This document shows positions 5,717 to 12,384 of a stretch of 23,543 bases of DNA, in pieces. The notes beneath the pieces were generated by a model. The model saw nothing but the letters and a program-made list of their open reading frames with translations, searched no databases and was not told where the DNA came from. This stretch comes from a virus. The position numbers and the translations under genes are program-made. Location of the stretch: positions 1-23,543 of the IMG/VR virus record IMGVR_UViG_3300029258_001880. One strand, written 5' to 3'. The first letter of the stretch is position 1; every line of letters begins with the position of its first letter.

Positions 5717-6149
5717 CCTTCGACGGATGACTCCCGAGGAGCGGGCGCGCCACCTCGCTCGCCGCAACGCCCTGGCGCCTCCTGACGTCGACCTGCCGTT
5801 GCCCGGCGGGCTGTGTGCTGGTCGGCTGAGCCCCGCCCGCTGTGAAGGCGAGCTGCTGTTTCTCGATGAGGATGATCCGAGCCTGAGCGATCTCGAGGCG
5901 TATCACTGGGAACGCCTGGGCGTCTGGTGCAGCTGGGCGCGCCCTGGCCTGAATTGCTGGACAGAGGCCGAGTGGGTGCTCGAACAAGCACGGCGCATCG
6001 AGCGCGAGGTCCGGCGCCTCATGGCCGAGACCGAGGCGCGTCGCGCGCTCAGGATAGGCCCCGAGTCGCTGCGCGAACGTGTCAGGCGCGGCGTGCGCGT
6101 CTCAATCCCAATCACCTCGATCTTCTCAGGAGCATATGACGATGAGTGA
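5709..6149 (+). CDS. array protein 1: MSDLRRM-family small protein
   Basis: A 146-residue protein starting at an ATG with GGAGG 7 bases upstream. It begins MSDLRRMTPEERARHLARR, shared with the two following genes, then a Pro/Leu segment ending GGLC with a second Cys about 8 residues on (ARCEG), an acidic middle, a GVWC...NCW motif near residues 75-85, and a long charged helix (EQARRIEREVRRLMAETEAR) that could dimerise. The first 8 bases overlap the previous gene, and the last 8 are the start of the next gene. No transmembrane segment is visible. The family is not recognised. Position just upstream of the replication gene suggests an early role, by inference. Confidence 0.65.
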   Translation: MSDLRRMTPEERARHLARRNALAPPDVDLPLPGGLCAGRLSPARCEGELLFLDEDDPSLSDLEAYHWERLGVWCSWARPGLNCWTEAEWVLEQARRIEREVRRLMAETEARRALRIGPESLRERVRRGVRVSIPITSIFSGAYDDE

Positions 6150-6579
6150 CCTTCGGCGAATGAGCCCAGAAGAGCGCACGCGAGACCTAGTCCGTCGGGG
6201 CCTCCCCTTGCCGCTGGCCGGCCAGCTGTGCGAGCCGGAGTCTTGCGCCGTTCCTGACCTGCAGCGGTGCCCGTGGCCATTCACAACGTCGTGGTTGCTG
6301 CGCGACGGTTGGGGCGTCTGGGTGTGCCCGGAGCGCCCGCTTCAGCACCCTGACGAAGCGGCGCCGCTGTGTAGACATACGCCCGTTGACCATTACAGCC
6401 GGTCGCCGGGCGGCCGACATGCATATAGCTTGGCTTACGCACGGTATCTGCTGACCATCAAGGGCGAGCGGAGAACGGTGCGACCGTGGTGGGCAGATAG
6501 CTTGGCTTACGCACGGTATCTGCTGACCATCAAGGGCGAGCGGAGAACGGTGCGACCGTGGTGGGCAGATCATGAGTGA
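6142..6579 (+). CDS. array protein 2: MSDLRRM-family protein with a duplicated 24-residue unit
   Basis: A 145-residue protein. I choose the ATG at 6142 over the in-frame ATG at 6136 because AGGAG (6128-6132) is 9 bases from the former but only 3 from the latter, and because 6142 gives the family start MSDLRRMSPEERTRDL. Next comes LPLPLAGQLC with a second Cys five residues on, then GVWVCPERP and another Cys. The C-terminal 50 residues consist of an exact duplication of a 24-residue unit (SLAYARYLLTIKGERR through PWWAD) produced by a 72-bp perfect DNA repeat. The tail HE-stop is encoded by the start of the next gene. Function unknown. Confidence 0.65.
   Translation: MSDLRRMSPEERTRDLVRRGLPLPLAGQLCEPESCAVPDLQRCPWPFTTSWLLRDGWGVWVCPERPLQHPDEAAPLCRHTPVDHYSRSPGGRHAYSLAYARYLLTIKGERRTVRPWWADSLAYARYLLTIKGERRTVRPWWADHE
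6425..6568 (+). repeat. perfect 72-bp tandem duplication inside array gene 2
   Basis: Two exact 72-bp copies (6425-6496 and 6497-6568) lie head to tail, in frame, ending three bases before the next gene's ATG. Identity over the whole unit implies a very recent duplication. It doubles a 24-residue protein segment and also the sequence just upstream of gene 3's start. Confidence 0.95.
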
Positions 6580-6970
6580 CCTCCGACGCATGACCCCCGA
6601 GGCGCGCGCCAGGTACCGCGCTCGCATGGGCCTCCCGCAGCCGCTCGCGGGGGCGCTGTGTGGCAATGGGGGGTGCGCCGCGCACGACCTGGTGACGATG
6701 CCGCTCTCGGGGTGCTGGCCTAGTCTGATAGATGCCGTGCTCGGGCCGACATGGCAGGTGTGCTCTGGCCTGCGCTCGTGGGATGTGGCCTGCCTACCCC
6801 GTTGCCGTCACTGCCCAGGTAGGTGCTGCCCCGACACGGGCGAGCGCAAGAGCCTGCGCGAATATCTGTGCGGCCAGATCACCCTGAATCTCGCATACAG
6901 TAACGACAGTGACGCCAGCCAGTTCTTCAACCAGCTCATTGCTTACCGATTCGGCGCTGACGATGACTGA
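6572..6970 (+). CDS. array protein 3: MSDLRRM-family Cys-rich protein
   Basis: A 132-residue protein beginning MSDLRRMTPEARARYRARMG, then LPQPLAGALC with a second Cys five residues on, as in array protein 2. It is the most Cys-rich member: a QVCSG motif and a cluster CLPRCRHCPGRCC near residues 75-86 look like a metal-binding site, though not a standard zinc-finger spacing. The C-terminus is acidic (FGADDD). The ribosome site is weak (GGTGGG), so translation probably depends on coupling to gene 2 through the 8-bp ATGAGTGA overlap. The end again overlaps a short ATGACTGA start. Function unknown. Confidence 0.65.
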   Translation: MSDLRRMTPEARARYRARMGLPQPLAGALCGNGGCAAHDLVTMPLSGCWPSLIDAVLGPTWQVCSGLRSWDVACLPRCRHCPGRCCPDTGERKSLREYLCGQITLNLAYSNDSDASQFFNQLIAYRFGADDD

Positions 6971-7004
6971 CCGCAAGAACGACAACACCCGCGCTGACCG
7001 CTAA
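6963..7004 (+). pseudogene. 13-codon ORF, possible remnant of a further array cassette
   Basis: ATGACTGACCGC at 6963 reads MTDRK, parallel to the MSDLR starts of the array, and overlaps the stop of gene 3 by the same 8-base geometry (ATGACTGA). It stops after 13 codons at TAA. It could be a decayed cassette start or a chance ORF; the identical junction geometry favours the former. Confidence 0.3.
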
Positions 7005-7029
7005 GGGGGTGGTCGTGTGGCGCGGGTGT
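6985..7029 (+). terminator. long hairpin at the end of the array
   Basis: ACACCCGCGC (6985-6994) pairs perfectly with GCGCGGGTGT (7020-7029); the 25-base loop holds a further GACC/GGTC stem. It follows the last array gene. No T-run follows, so it may be a U-less terminator or an RNA stabiliser rather than a standard terminator. Confidence 0.45.
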
Positions 7030-7070
7030 GGTCTGGTTGAATCCATCAGAGGATAGACCAGGCCAGTTTA

Positions 7071-7084
7071 CGCGCGCGCGCGCG
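7071..7084. repeat. (CG)7 alternating tract
   Basis: Seven uninterrupted CG dinucleotides, in the 200-bp gap before the primase-helicase gene. Such tracts can adopt left-handed DNA or mutate by slippage. Confidence 0.7.
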
Positions 7085-7098
7085 ATCGTCAAGCCCCC

Positions 7099-7127
7099 TT
7101 GCGTCATCTGTTTGAGGTGTGCATGAT
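7099..7127 (+). promoter_or_regulatory. weak candidate promoter for the primase-helicase gene
   Basis: TTGCGT (7099-7104), 17 bases, then CATGAT (7122-7127). The -35 hexamer is the same as in the predicted leftward promoter near 4.2 kb, which slightly supports it. The -10 matches only four of six consensus bases. Confidence 0.25.
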
Positions 7128-7204
7128 GGCTGGTGGTTTGATGCTCGAGATGGGGGTCTCTGGCACTGAACCTGAACCTGGTTGAATCAACATCAGAGGA
7201 ACCA

Positions 7205-9892
7205 ATGACCGACAAACGACCTGTGTTTGATCCCGCAGAGGTGCGCCGTACGCTGCGCACCTTCACGCGTCCTGGCGACGTGTTTGACATTCAGTGCCGC
7301 AGTGTGACGCTCAGGGGATGGAAGCACCCGGGGCTTTACCAGGGCTGGTTTGACGACATCGATGCGGCCATTCGGCAGCTCCAGCGCGTGGTGGCCCACA
7401 AGGGCACGGCGGTACAGTTCAACGCCCACACGCTCAACCCTGAGCTGTTGCACCGCGGCGCCAATGTCCTGGAGCGCGTACAACGGGGCGATGAATCGAC
7501 ATCAGAGGCCGATGTCCAGCGGCGCCGCTGGATCATGGTCGACCTCGACCCGAAGCGGGTGAGCGGGATCAGCTCGAGCGACGAAGAGCTCGAGCTTGCG
7601 GCGGCCAAGGCCCGCGAGATCATCAATCACCTCGCCGATCACAACTTCCCCGCGCCCTTCGTTTGCCGCTCTGGCAACGGAATCCACATCCTTTACGCGT
7701 GCGACCTCGCAAACACCAACGCCGTGCGCGACGTGCTCAAAGATCTGCTCGCCGAGCTGCACGAGCGCTTCGATGACGAGCACGTCGAGGTCGACCGCGG
7801 GGTGTATACGGCAGACACGCGGCTGAAGGTCTACGGCACGATCACCTGCAAGGGCGCCGATAGCGAGGAAAGGCCGCACCGATACTCGCGTATACTGAGC
7901 GGGCCAGCGGAGGTCGAGATAGTCGGGCTCGAAGACCTTGAAGCGTACATCGCGCCGCGCCGCGCGCAGGCCGTGACGCGATCCAAGGCGCGCTGGCGCA
8001 AGCCCATCGATGAGGCTGGCGAGGGGGCGTTTGATCTTGTTCGGGACATCATCGGGCACCCCGACGTGGCCTCGAACATCTTGAAGACGAAGCGCGCGCA
8101 GGGGGGCGACTTCGACACCACGTGGGTGCTCAAGACGTGCCCCGCGTGCCAGGCCAAAAAGAAGGGGATCGCGAGCATTTCGCTGATGGCCTCGGGCGCC
8201 TACACGGCAGCTTGCAAGCGGAGCAGCTGCACCCTGGACGGCGACTGGATACGCGACCGCTACGCGCCCCGATCCTACTCCCGCGCGTCAAATCATCCGG
8301 CCCTCCGCGGGGTGGGTAATGGCGAGCGACGCGAAGAGCGGCCGAGCGGGCCCCCGGTCGCCGACGTGCCCGAGGACTCGAGCACCGAGCAGCTTGAGGC
8401 GATGAGCCAAGAGAGGCGGCAGCGCGAGCAGGCACGGTGGACCGAGAGGCCCACTCAGCTGCAGGTCGCAGAGCGCGTGCTACGGGAGATTGATGGCGCG
8501 GGGACTGGCGTCGTGTTCGACGAGGGCGGCCTGTGGCGATACCACGCCGGCGCGGGATGCTGGCGCCAGGTCAGCGATGACGCGTTCAAGCGCGTCATTC
8601 TCAAGTGGGACCGCGAAGAGTGCGGAAGCGGTCGCGGGGGGAGGCCAGAGCGATTTGAGGCGAGCGTCCAGATATGCCGAGACGCCCTCAAGACCGCGCA
8701 CACGCTCACCGGGCACCCCGGATTCTTTGAGCGCGAAAGGCGCGGTTTTGCGGTGCGCGGGAGCTTCATCCACGCCGATGTTGAGTCGGGCGAGGTGTAC
8801 GTGATCGACGGCTCGCACGAGCACCGCGCCCGAGCTGCAATCGATTGCGAGTACGTGCCATGGCCGAAGGGTGAAGAGGAGCCCGACCCACGGCTCAAGA
8901 TGGACCTGTTGAGCCAGTACCTGTCGACCGTTCATGGCTCGGCGGCGCCGGAGTACCCAGAGGACGCCACCGACGCGCAGAAGGTCGCGGAGGATGAGCG
9001 CGTCAAGGACGTCAAGGCGAAGATCCGCCTGATGGGCGAGGTGATCTTCAGCGCGCTGTGCGGGCTCGGGCCCTACTACAACAAGGCGTTTCTGGCTTAC
9101 GGGCCCCAGGGCACCGGCAAGTCGCAGTGGCTCGCGATGCTTTCGCACCTGATCCCCGAAGAGGTGCAGGCGCACATCCAGCCGCACTCGATCGGCCAGG
9201 AATATTACGCCGCAAAGCTCGCCGGTAAGCGGCTGAACGTGGTCACCGAGTGCGACGAGGGCTCGGTCATGAAAGAAGCCGGTTTCAAGGCGGTCGTTTC
9301 CGGCGAGCCGATCAGCGCGCGCCACATCAGAGACAGCGTCTTCGACTTCCGCCCCGTCGCCTTGCACCTCTTCGCAGGCAACTCACTCCCACCCGCACCG
9401 GGCGCGACTGACGCCATGTGGATCAGGTGGCTGCCGGTCGGTTTCACGCATCGCTTCAGGGGCACTGGCAAGCAGGTCAAAGACATCGGGCGCAAGATCG
9501 CCACCCGAGAGACCGAGGCGCTCGTCTCGTGGGCTATCGAGTGCGGCAAGGGGCTGCTCGCGCGGGGGTCGTACACGATACCGCCGAGCACCGAGGCGCT
9601 CTTCGCTGAATGGCGCATCGCAAGCGACAACGTCGCCGTGTGGCTGGACTCCGCCGAAGGGGTCAGTGTGGGCAACGAGGACGCCCGCTCGGCGTGGCCC
9701 AAGGCGTCGGTTTGTTACAAGCGTTACCGTGAATGGTGCAGTGATAACGGATTCCGCCCCGTCAACTCGCGCACTTTCACCAGGCGCCTGCTGTCGATCG
9801 AGCCGCCGCCAGGTGGCACCCCGGTTGAGATCGCCGCGAAGGTCGCTGGATATCGCCGCATCAATCTCGTGATGCCCGAGTTCGCGCTCTGA
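7205..9892 (+). CDS. primase-polymerase / SF3 helicase replication protein
   Basis: An 895-residue protein. The N-terminal part has archaeo-eukaryotic primase motifs: DLD (113-115) in WIMVDLDPKR, the SGNGIHILY motif (156-164) with His161, and KVYGTITCKG (208-217). A Cys4 zinc-binding site follows (Cys312, 315, 337, 342). The C-terminal third is a superfamily 3 helicase: Walker A GPQGTGKS (633-640), Walker B LNVVTECDE (677-685), motif C LFAGNSLP (722-729) and a downstream Arg (741 or 750) as finger candidate. Such fusions prime and unwind phage or plasmid DNA at the origin. The start is set by AGAGGA just upstream. The neighbouring G-run inverted repeat is the obvious candidate substrate. Family assignment is firm; origin recognition is inferred. 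Confidence 0.93.
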   Translation: MTDKRPVFDPAEVRRTLRTFTRPGDVFDIQCRSVTLRGWKHPGLYQGWFDDIDAAIRQLQRVVAHKGTAVQFNAHTLNPELLHRGANVLERVQRGDESTSEADVQRRRWIMVDLDPKRVSGISSSDEELELAAAKAREIINHLADHNFPAPFVCRSGNGIHILYACDLANTNAVRDVLKDLLAELHERFDDEHVEVDRGVYTADTRLKVYGTITCKGADSEERPHRYSRILSGPAEVEIVGLEDLEAYIAPRRAQAVTRSKARWRKPIDEAGEGAFDLVRDIIGHPDVASNILKTKRAQGGDFDTTWVLKTCPACQAKKKGIASISLMASGAYTAACKRSSCTLDGDWIRDRYAPRSYSRASNHPALRGVGNGERREERPSGPPVADVPEDSSTEQLEAMSQERRQREQARWTERPTQLQVAERVLREIDGAGTGVVFDEGGLWRYHAGAGCWRQVSDDAFKRVILKWDREECGSGRGGRPERFEASVQICRDALKTAHTLTGHPGFFERERRGFAVRGSFIHADVESGEVYVIDGSHEHRARAAIDCEYVPWPKGEEEPDPRLKMDLLSQYLSTVHGSAAPEYPEDATDAQKVAEDERVKDVKAKIRLMGEVIFSALCGLGPYYNKAFLAYGPQGTGKSQWLAMLSHLIPEEVQAHIQPHSIGQEYYAAKLAGKRLNVVTECDEGSVMKEAGFKAVVSGEPISARHIRDSVFDFRPVALHLFAGNSLPPAPGATDAMWIRWLPVGFTHRFRGTGKQVKDIGRKIATRETEALVSWAIECGKGLLARGSYTIPPSTEALFAEWRIASDNVAVWLDSAEGVSVGNEDARSAWPKASVCYKRYREWCSDNGFRPVNSRTFTRRLLSIEPPPGGTPVEIAAKVAGYRRINLVMPEFAL

Positions 9893-9915
9893 GCTTCGGC
9901 GCGGTCGGTTCTGAT

Positions 9916-9950
9916 GGGCGCTTCCGGGCAGGTCTCGGTGGGCGCCCTTT
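9916..9950 (+). terminator. candidate terminator after the primase-helicase gene
   Basis: GGGCGC (9916-9921) and GCGCCC (9942-9947) can pair around a 20-base loop and are followed by TTTGCGGTTCTT. Stem and T-run are both modest, so this is a tentative call. Confidence 0.35.
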
Positions 9951-9993
9951 GCGGTTCTTGACGCGAGGGGGAGTGATACGTGCGTTCGCCGCT

Positions 9994-10236
9994 GGGGAGT
10001 CTCTGGGGAGTCTTTGGGGGGTTATTTGGGGAATGCAGGTTGTTGATATTTAACCGTTTGGGGAGGTTGGGGAGGTAAATGTCTTCATAGTACCGCAGCG
10101 CGCCACGCATACATCGTGCACATGTATTTTCTTGATTCAAAACTACCTCCCCAACCTCCCCAAACCCAATGATTACAAGCACCTGCATTCCCCAAAACTT
10201 CCCCAAGAACTCCCCCAGAAGTTCCCCAGAACCCCC
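9994..10236. other. candidate replication origin: inverted repeat with helically phased G4/C4 runs
   Basis: This fills most of the 363-bp non-coding gap after the primase-helicase gene. Perfect 22-bp arms lie at 10056-10077 and 10144-10165. Outside them, at equal distance, a 16-bp match pairs 10025-10040 with 10181-10196, giving aligned 53-bp arms with about 43 matches. Further out, G-runs start at 9994, 10005, 10016 and 10028 on the left. C-runs on the right start at 10190, 10201, 10212, 10224 and 10232. Most spacings are 11-12 bp, about one helical turn. The left G-runs also fit a G-quadruplex pattern. The 66-bp centre is AT-richer and holds the palindrome ATACAT-N7-ATGTAT (10109-10127). 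Iterons beside a replicase suggest an origin; a transcriptional control site is the alternative. Confidence 0.6.
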
Positions 10237-10255
10237 ACTCTCAAAGGTGAGACCA

Positions 10256-10657
10256 ATGAATGATACTGTGCAACTGACACTGCAACACTTCTCGATGGAC
10301 CTGCCCCGGGTGCTCATCACCGGCTCGCGTCAATACAAGCGCACCGCTCGCGTGCAAGAATGGGTCTCATGCTTCGCCAAGCCGTTCATGCTGGTGGGAA
10401 GTCGCAGGGCTGGCGTCGAGGTGGCTGCGGAGCGTGCTGCGCGCGTCCGGGGGGCGCAGGTGCTCGTGTACCAGGAATGCGATCGGTGGCAGGTGTGGGA
10501 TGCTGCGGATCGGATCGTGGTTTTCTGGGATGAGGTGGACCGCGACGGGCTCGGGATGATCAGGGAGGCCGCGCGGCTGTCGAAGCTGTGGCTGGCTTAC
10601 GGGGCGTCAGGGCACCGAATCAGCAGGCAACGCATCGCTGAACTGGTGGGCGGGTAG
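10256..10657 (+). CDS. SLOG-superfamily (DprA/YspA-like) nucleotide-binding protein
   Basis: A 133-residue protein. Residues 18-25 (RVLITGSR) are the first Rossmann strand and Gly/Ser-rich loop typical of small SLOG proteins (YspA/DUF2493-like). A second Gly-Ser-Arg (VGSRRAGVEV) and then ADRIVVFWDEVDRDGLGM match the later strand and ligand loop. SLOG proteins bind nucleotides or nucleotide-derived ligands; some sense signals in anti-phage systems, others sit in phages with unknown role. The start follows AAGGTGAG at good spacing, directly after the origin-like repeat. The last 61 bases overlap a convergent leftward gene. The superfamily call is from pattern, and the ligand is unknown. Confidence 0.65.
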   Translation: MNDTVQLTLQHFSMDLPRVLITGSRQYKRTARVQEWVSCFAKPFMLVGSRRAGVEVAAERAARVRGAQVLVYQECDRWQVWDAADRIVVFWDEVDRDGLGMIREAARLSKLWLAYGASGHRISRQRIAELVGG

Positions 10658-10899
10658 GCCCCTTCGCGCCATCCCCAAGCCCTCGCGATTGATATGATGC
10701 CCACGCTCGCGAAGTCGACACCCTGCCGCATCAGCGCGCTCATGATTTCGCGGCGCGCCCGGTGCGGGTCATGGGCCTCGACGTTGCCCCACATCATCCC
10801 GGCGCCGTTGTCTGACGTCATCCGCACCCCCCGACTTTGCGTCGCCATGTCCTCGAGCCTGCTCTCTTCGTCCAGCTGTCTGATCCATCCGAAGCGCAA
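10597..10899 (-). CDS. small protein, last gene of the leftward thyA operon; start uncertain
   Basis: The open frame gives up to 100 residues from a TTG at 10899, with later ATG options at 10848 and 10821 (the last reading MTSDNGAGMMWGNVEAHD). No option has a clearly superior ribosome site. The sequence is protein-like: helix (RREIMSALMRQG) then VDFASVGIISIARAWGW. It shares its frame with the upstream 73-residue gene, separated by a TAG at 11019-11017 and a TAA at 10932-10930. The 3' end overlaps the convergent SLOG-like gene by 61 bp. No family is recognised, and I am only moderately sure it is translated. Confidence 0.45.
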   Translation of the reverse strand: MRFGWIRQLDEESRLEDMATQSRGVRMTSDNGAGMMWGNVEAHDPHRARREIMSALMRQGVDFASVGIISIARAWGWREGAYPPTSSAMRCLLIRCPDAP

Positions 10900-11016
10900 G
10901 ACCTGGCCGCAATTTTCGCGGCCTGACCGTTACTGTGTAGGGGGATCGACCGCCGAGCCCCACAGGGCGCATGCGAGGCGCGACCTCGCTGCGGGCGCCG
11001 TGGCCCCGATGCGCCG

Positions 11017-11238
11017 CTACTTGAGCCACCGGTCGCGCTCGAACACACTTGCAAGCTCTGCCCCTTTGAGGCGCGGCTCCTTGACGTCGCACTCGTGCAG
11101 GATCTCGGCGAACCCGAGGCCGAAGTCGCACGACCCAGCGACAGCGAGCTTTGCACGCTCGATGGCTTTGGGCGTGCTCTCTGCGTCGACCTCGACCACG
11201 ATGGGCACCATGAGCCCGACTCGGTATCGCTCAGTCAT
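11017..11238 (-). CDS. 73-residue protein coupled to thymidylate synthase, unknown
   Basis: The start is set at the ATG overlapping the thymidylate synthase stop (ATGA). The sequence begins with a beta strand (TERYRVGLMVPIVVEVDAES) followed by a helix (PKAIERAKLAVAG) and a short acidic/basic tail. This strand-helix plan resembles small phage alpha/beta proteins of unknown role. Coupling to thyA suggests a role near nucleotide metabolism or just shared timing. It has no catalytic motif and no membrane segment. Confidence 0.55.
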   Translation of the reverse strand: MTERYRVGLMVPIVVEVDAESTPKAIERAKLAVAGSCDFGLGFAEILHECDVKEPRLKGAELASVFERDRWLK

Positions 11239-12143
11239 GGAATCAGCTCCGCCCCGATCTTGGGGCCTGGGGTGTATTGGGTGAGCACGAGCACATCGCT
11301 GATCGGCTCGCCTGCGCGCAGCCTCTCGCCGAGCGCGTCGCGCAGGGCGTCGATGTCCCGTGGCATGCCAGGGTTGATGTGAAGCCACGGATCCTCGGCG
11401 GGGGCGGCCTGGTCGAGCAGCTCCCGCGCCGCGCCGAGGTGGGTTTCGTACAGGTGCGCGTCGCCGATCATGATGTGCATTGTGCCGAGCGGAACGCTCA
11501 GGCAGTGCGCCACCATCCTTGCGAGCAGGGCGTACGAGGCGATGTTGACGGGCAGCCCGAGGAACACGTCAGCACTCCTCTGCGTCATCATCAGATCAAG
11601 GCGACCCGCAGCGAGCGAGAACTGGCAGTGGATGCCATGGCACGGCGGGAGCGCCATACAGGGCACATCAGGCAGGTGCCACATCGACCACAGCGCGCGG
11701 CGCGAGGCGGGCTCGTCTCGAAGCGTCTTGAGCACGTATGCGAGCTGGTCGAACTCGGCGTCATCTTCGCCCCATTCGTCACGCCCAAGGCAACCGCGAA
11801 GCTGCTGCCCATAAACAGGGCCGAGCCTGTAGCGGCCCCCGCTCGACTTGGCCGCACCCTCCCACGCATCCCACCAGCGACAGCCCATCGCTTGCAGGTC
11901 GCGCAGATCGGTCGATCCGCTCAGGAACCACACGAGCTCGCCCACGGTCCACCGCCACGCCATGCGCCTGCGCTGCAGCAGTGGGAACGCCTGCGCCAGG
12001 TCGAACTTGAGGTGCCTGCCGAAGAGTTGCCGTGTGGGCGCGTTCCTTGTCTCGACGCGCCGACCCTTGTGTAGAAGGTCGAAGACGAGGTCGAGGTAGG
12101 GGCCCATGATGCCCCCGAATCGTGCGATCAACTCAGCCTTCAT
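11235..12143 (-). CDS. thyA: thymidylate synthase (ThyA type)
   Basis: A 302-residue protein, in the usual range for ThyA. It carries the catalytic motif LPPCH with nucleophile Cys168 followed by GIHCQF, then TQRSADVFLGLPVN (187-200), which supplies the phosphate-binding Arg-Ser and the folate/dUMP Asn, and GDAHLY (227-232). The enzyme methylates dUMP to dTMP with methylene-tetrahydrofolate, supporting phage DNA synthesis in the cytoplasm. The segment ADVFLGLPVN differs from the common PFN by Val for Phe. The start ATG lies inside the end of the RHH gene (11-bp overlap), and its stop overlaps the next gene. It is transcribed toward the SLOG-like gene and away from the late genes. Confidence 0.95.
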   Translation of the reverse strand: MKAELIARFGGIMGPYLDLVFDLLHKGRRVETRNAPTRQLFGRHLKFDLAQAFPLLQRRRMAWRWTVGELVWFLSGSTDLRDLQAMGCRWWDAWEGAAKSSGGRYRLGPVYGQQLRGCLGRDEWGEDDAEFDQLAYVLKTLRDEPASRRALWSMWHLPDVPCMALPPCHGIHCQFSLAAGRLDLMMTQRSADVFLGLPVNIASYALLARMVAHCLSVPLGTMHIMIGDAHLYETHLGAARELLDQAAPAEDPWLHINPGMPRDIDALRDALGERLRAGEPISDVLVLTQYTPGPKIGAELIP

Positions 12144-12384
12144 TGCTGCGGCCCACGTTGGCGAGGCTCGCGACGACCACGGGCCCCATCTGCTGCGTCT
12201 CAGGGTGGACGAACACGATCTCAGCGCCCTGCATGCGGGCCTGCAGCGCCACGTCGTACAGCTGCAGGGAGTGCCTGATCAGTTCGGATAGCGAGCGACA
12301 CTCTGAAAGCTCGACCATCCGAAGCGCGCGCCGGTGCTCACTCTGCGTCATCTTCAGGTGAACGGGTTTGGGTTTATTGCCCAT
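12133..12384 (-). CDS. ribbon-helix-helix-like protein upstream of thyA
   Basis: An 83-residue protein. Residues about 7-48 fit a ribbon-helix-helix: basic strand (KPVHLKMTQ), helix (SEHRRALRMVELSE) and second helix (SLSELIRHSLQLYDVALQ). The remainder is a strand-rich tail (AEIVFVHPETQQMGPVVVAS). The start has AAGGGG 4 bases upstream. As first gene of the leftward thyA operon it may autoregulate the promoter in the 12385-12473 gap. It is distinct from the RHH protein at 3625-3834, with no obvious recent kinship. Confidence 0.65.
   Translation of the reverse strand: MGNKPKPVHLKMTQSEHRRALRMVELSECRSLSELIRHSLQLYDVALQARMQGAEIVFVHPETQQMGPVVVASLANVGRSNEG

Larger units (their letters stand above)
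7033..7200 (+). repeat. duplicated leader element CTGGTTGAATC...CATCAGAGGA
   Basis: The element occurs at 7033-7053 and again at 7178-7200, the second with two extra bases in the middle. The second supplies the AGAGGA ribosome site of the primase-helicase gene (ATG at 7205). The first copy has no gene after it. It may be the leftover leader of a lost gene or a repeated protein or RNA binding site. Confidence 0.6.

Noticed and set aside
6420-6430. GCATATAGCT shared with 19274-19283
   Set aside because: A 10-base match with no shared context; most likely chance.
7160-7178. TGGCAC in the primase leader resembles a sigma-54 -24 element
   Set aside because: The matching -12 position reads GA instead of GC, so the second half is missing.
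9958-9986. TTGACG as a -35 element before the G-run region
   Set aside because: No -10-like hexamer lies 16-18 bases downstream.
10078-10143. Promoters in the AT-richer core of the inverted repeat
   Set aside because: TTGAAT and TTCATA can be seen but no acceptable -10 partner at normal spacing on either strand.
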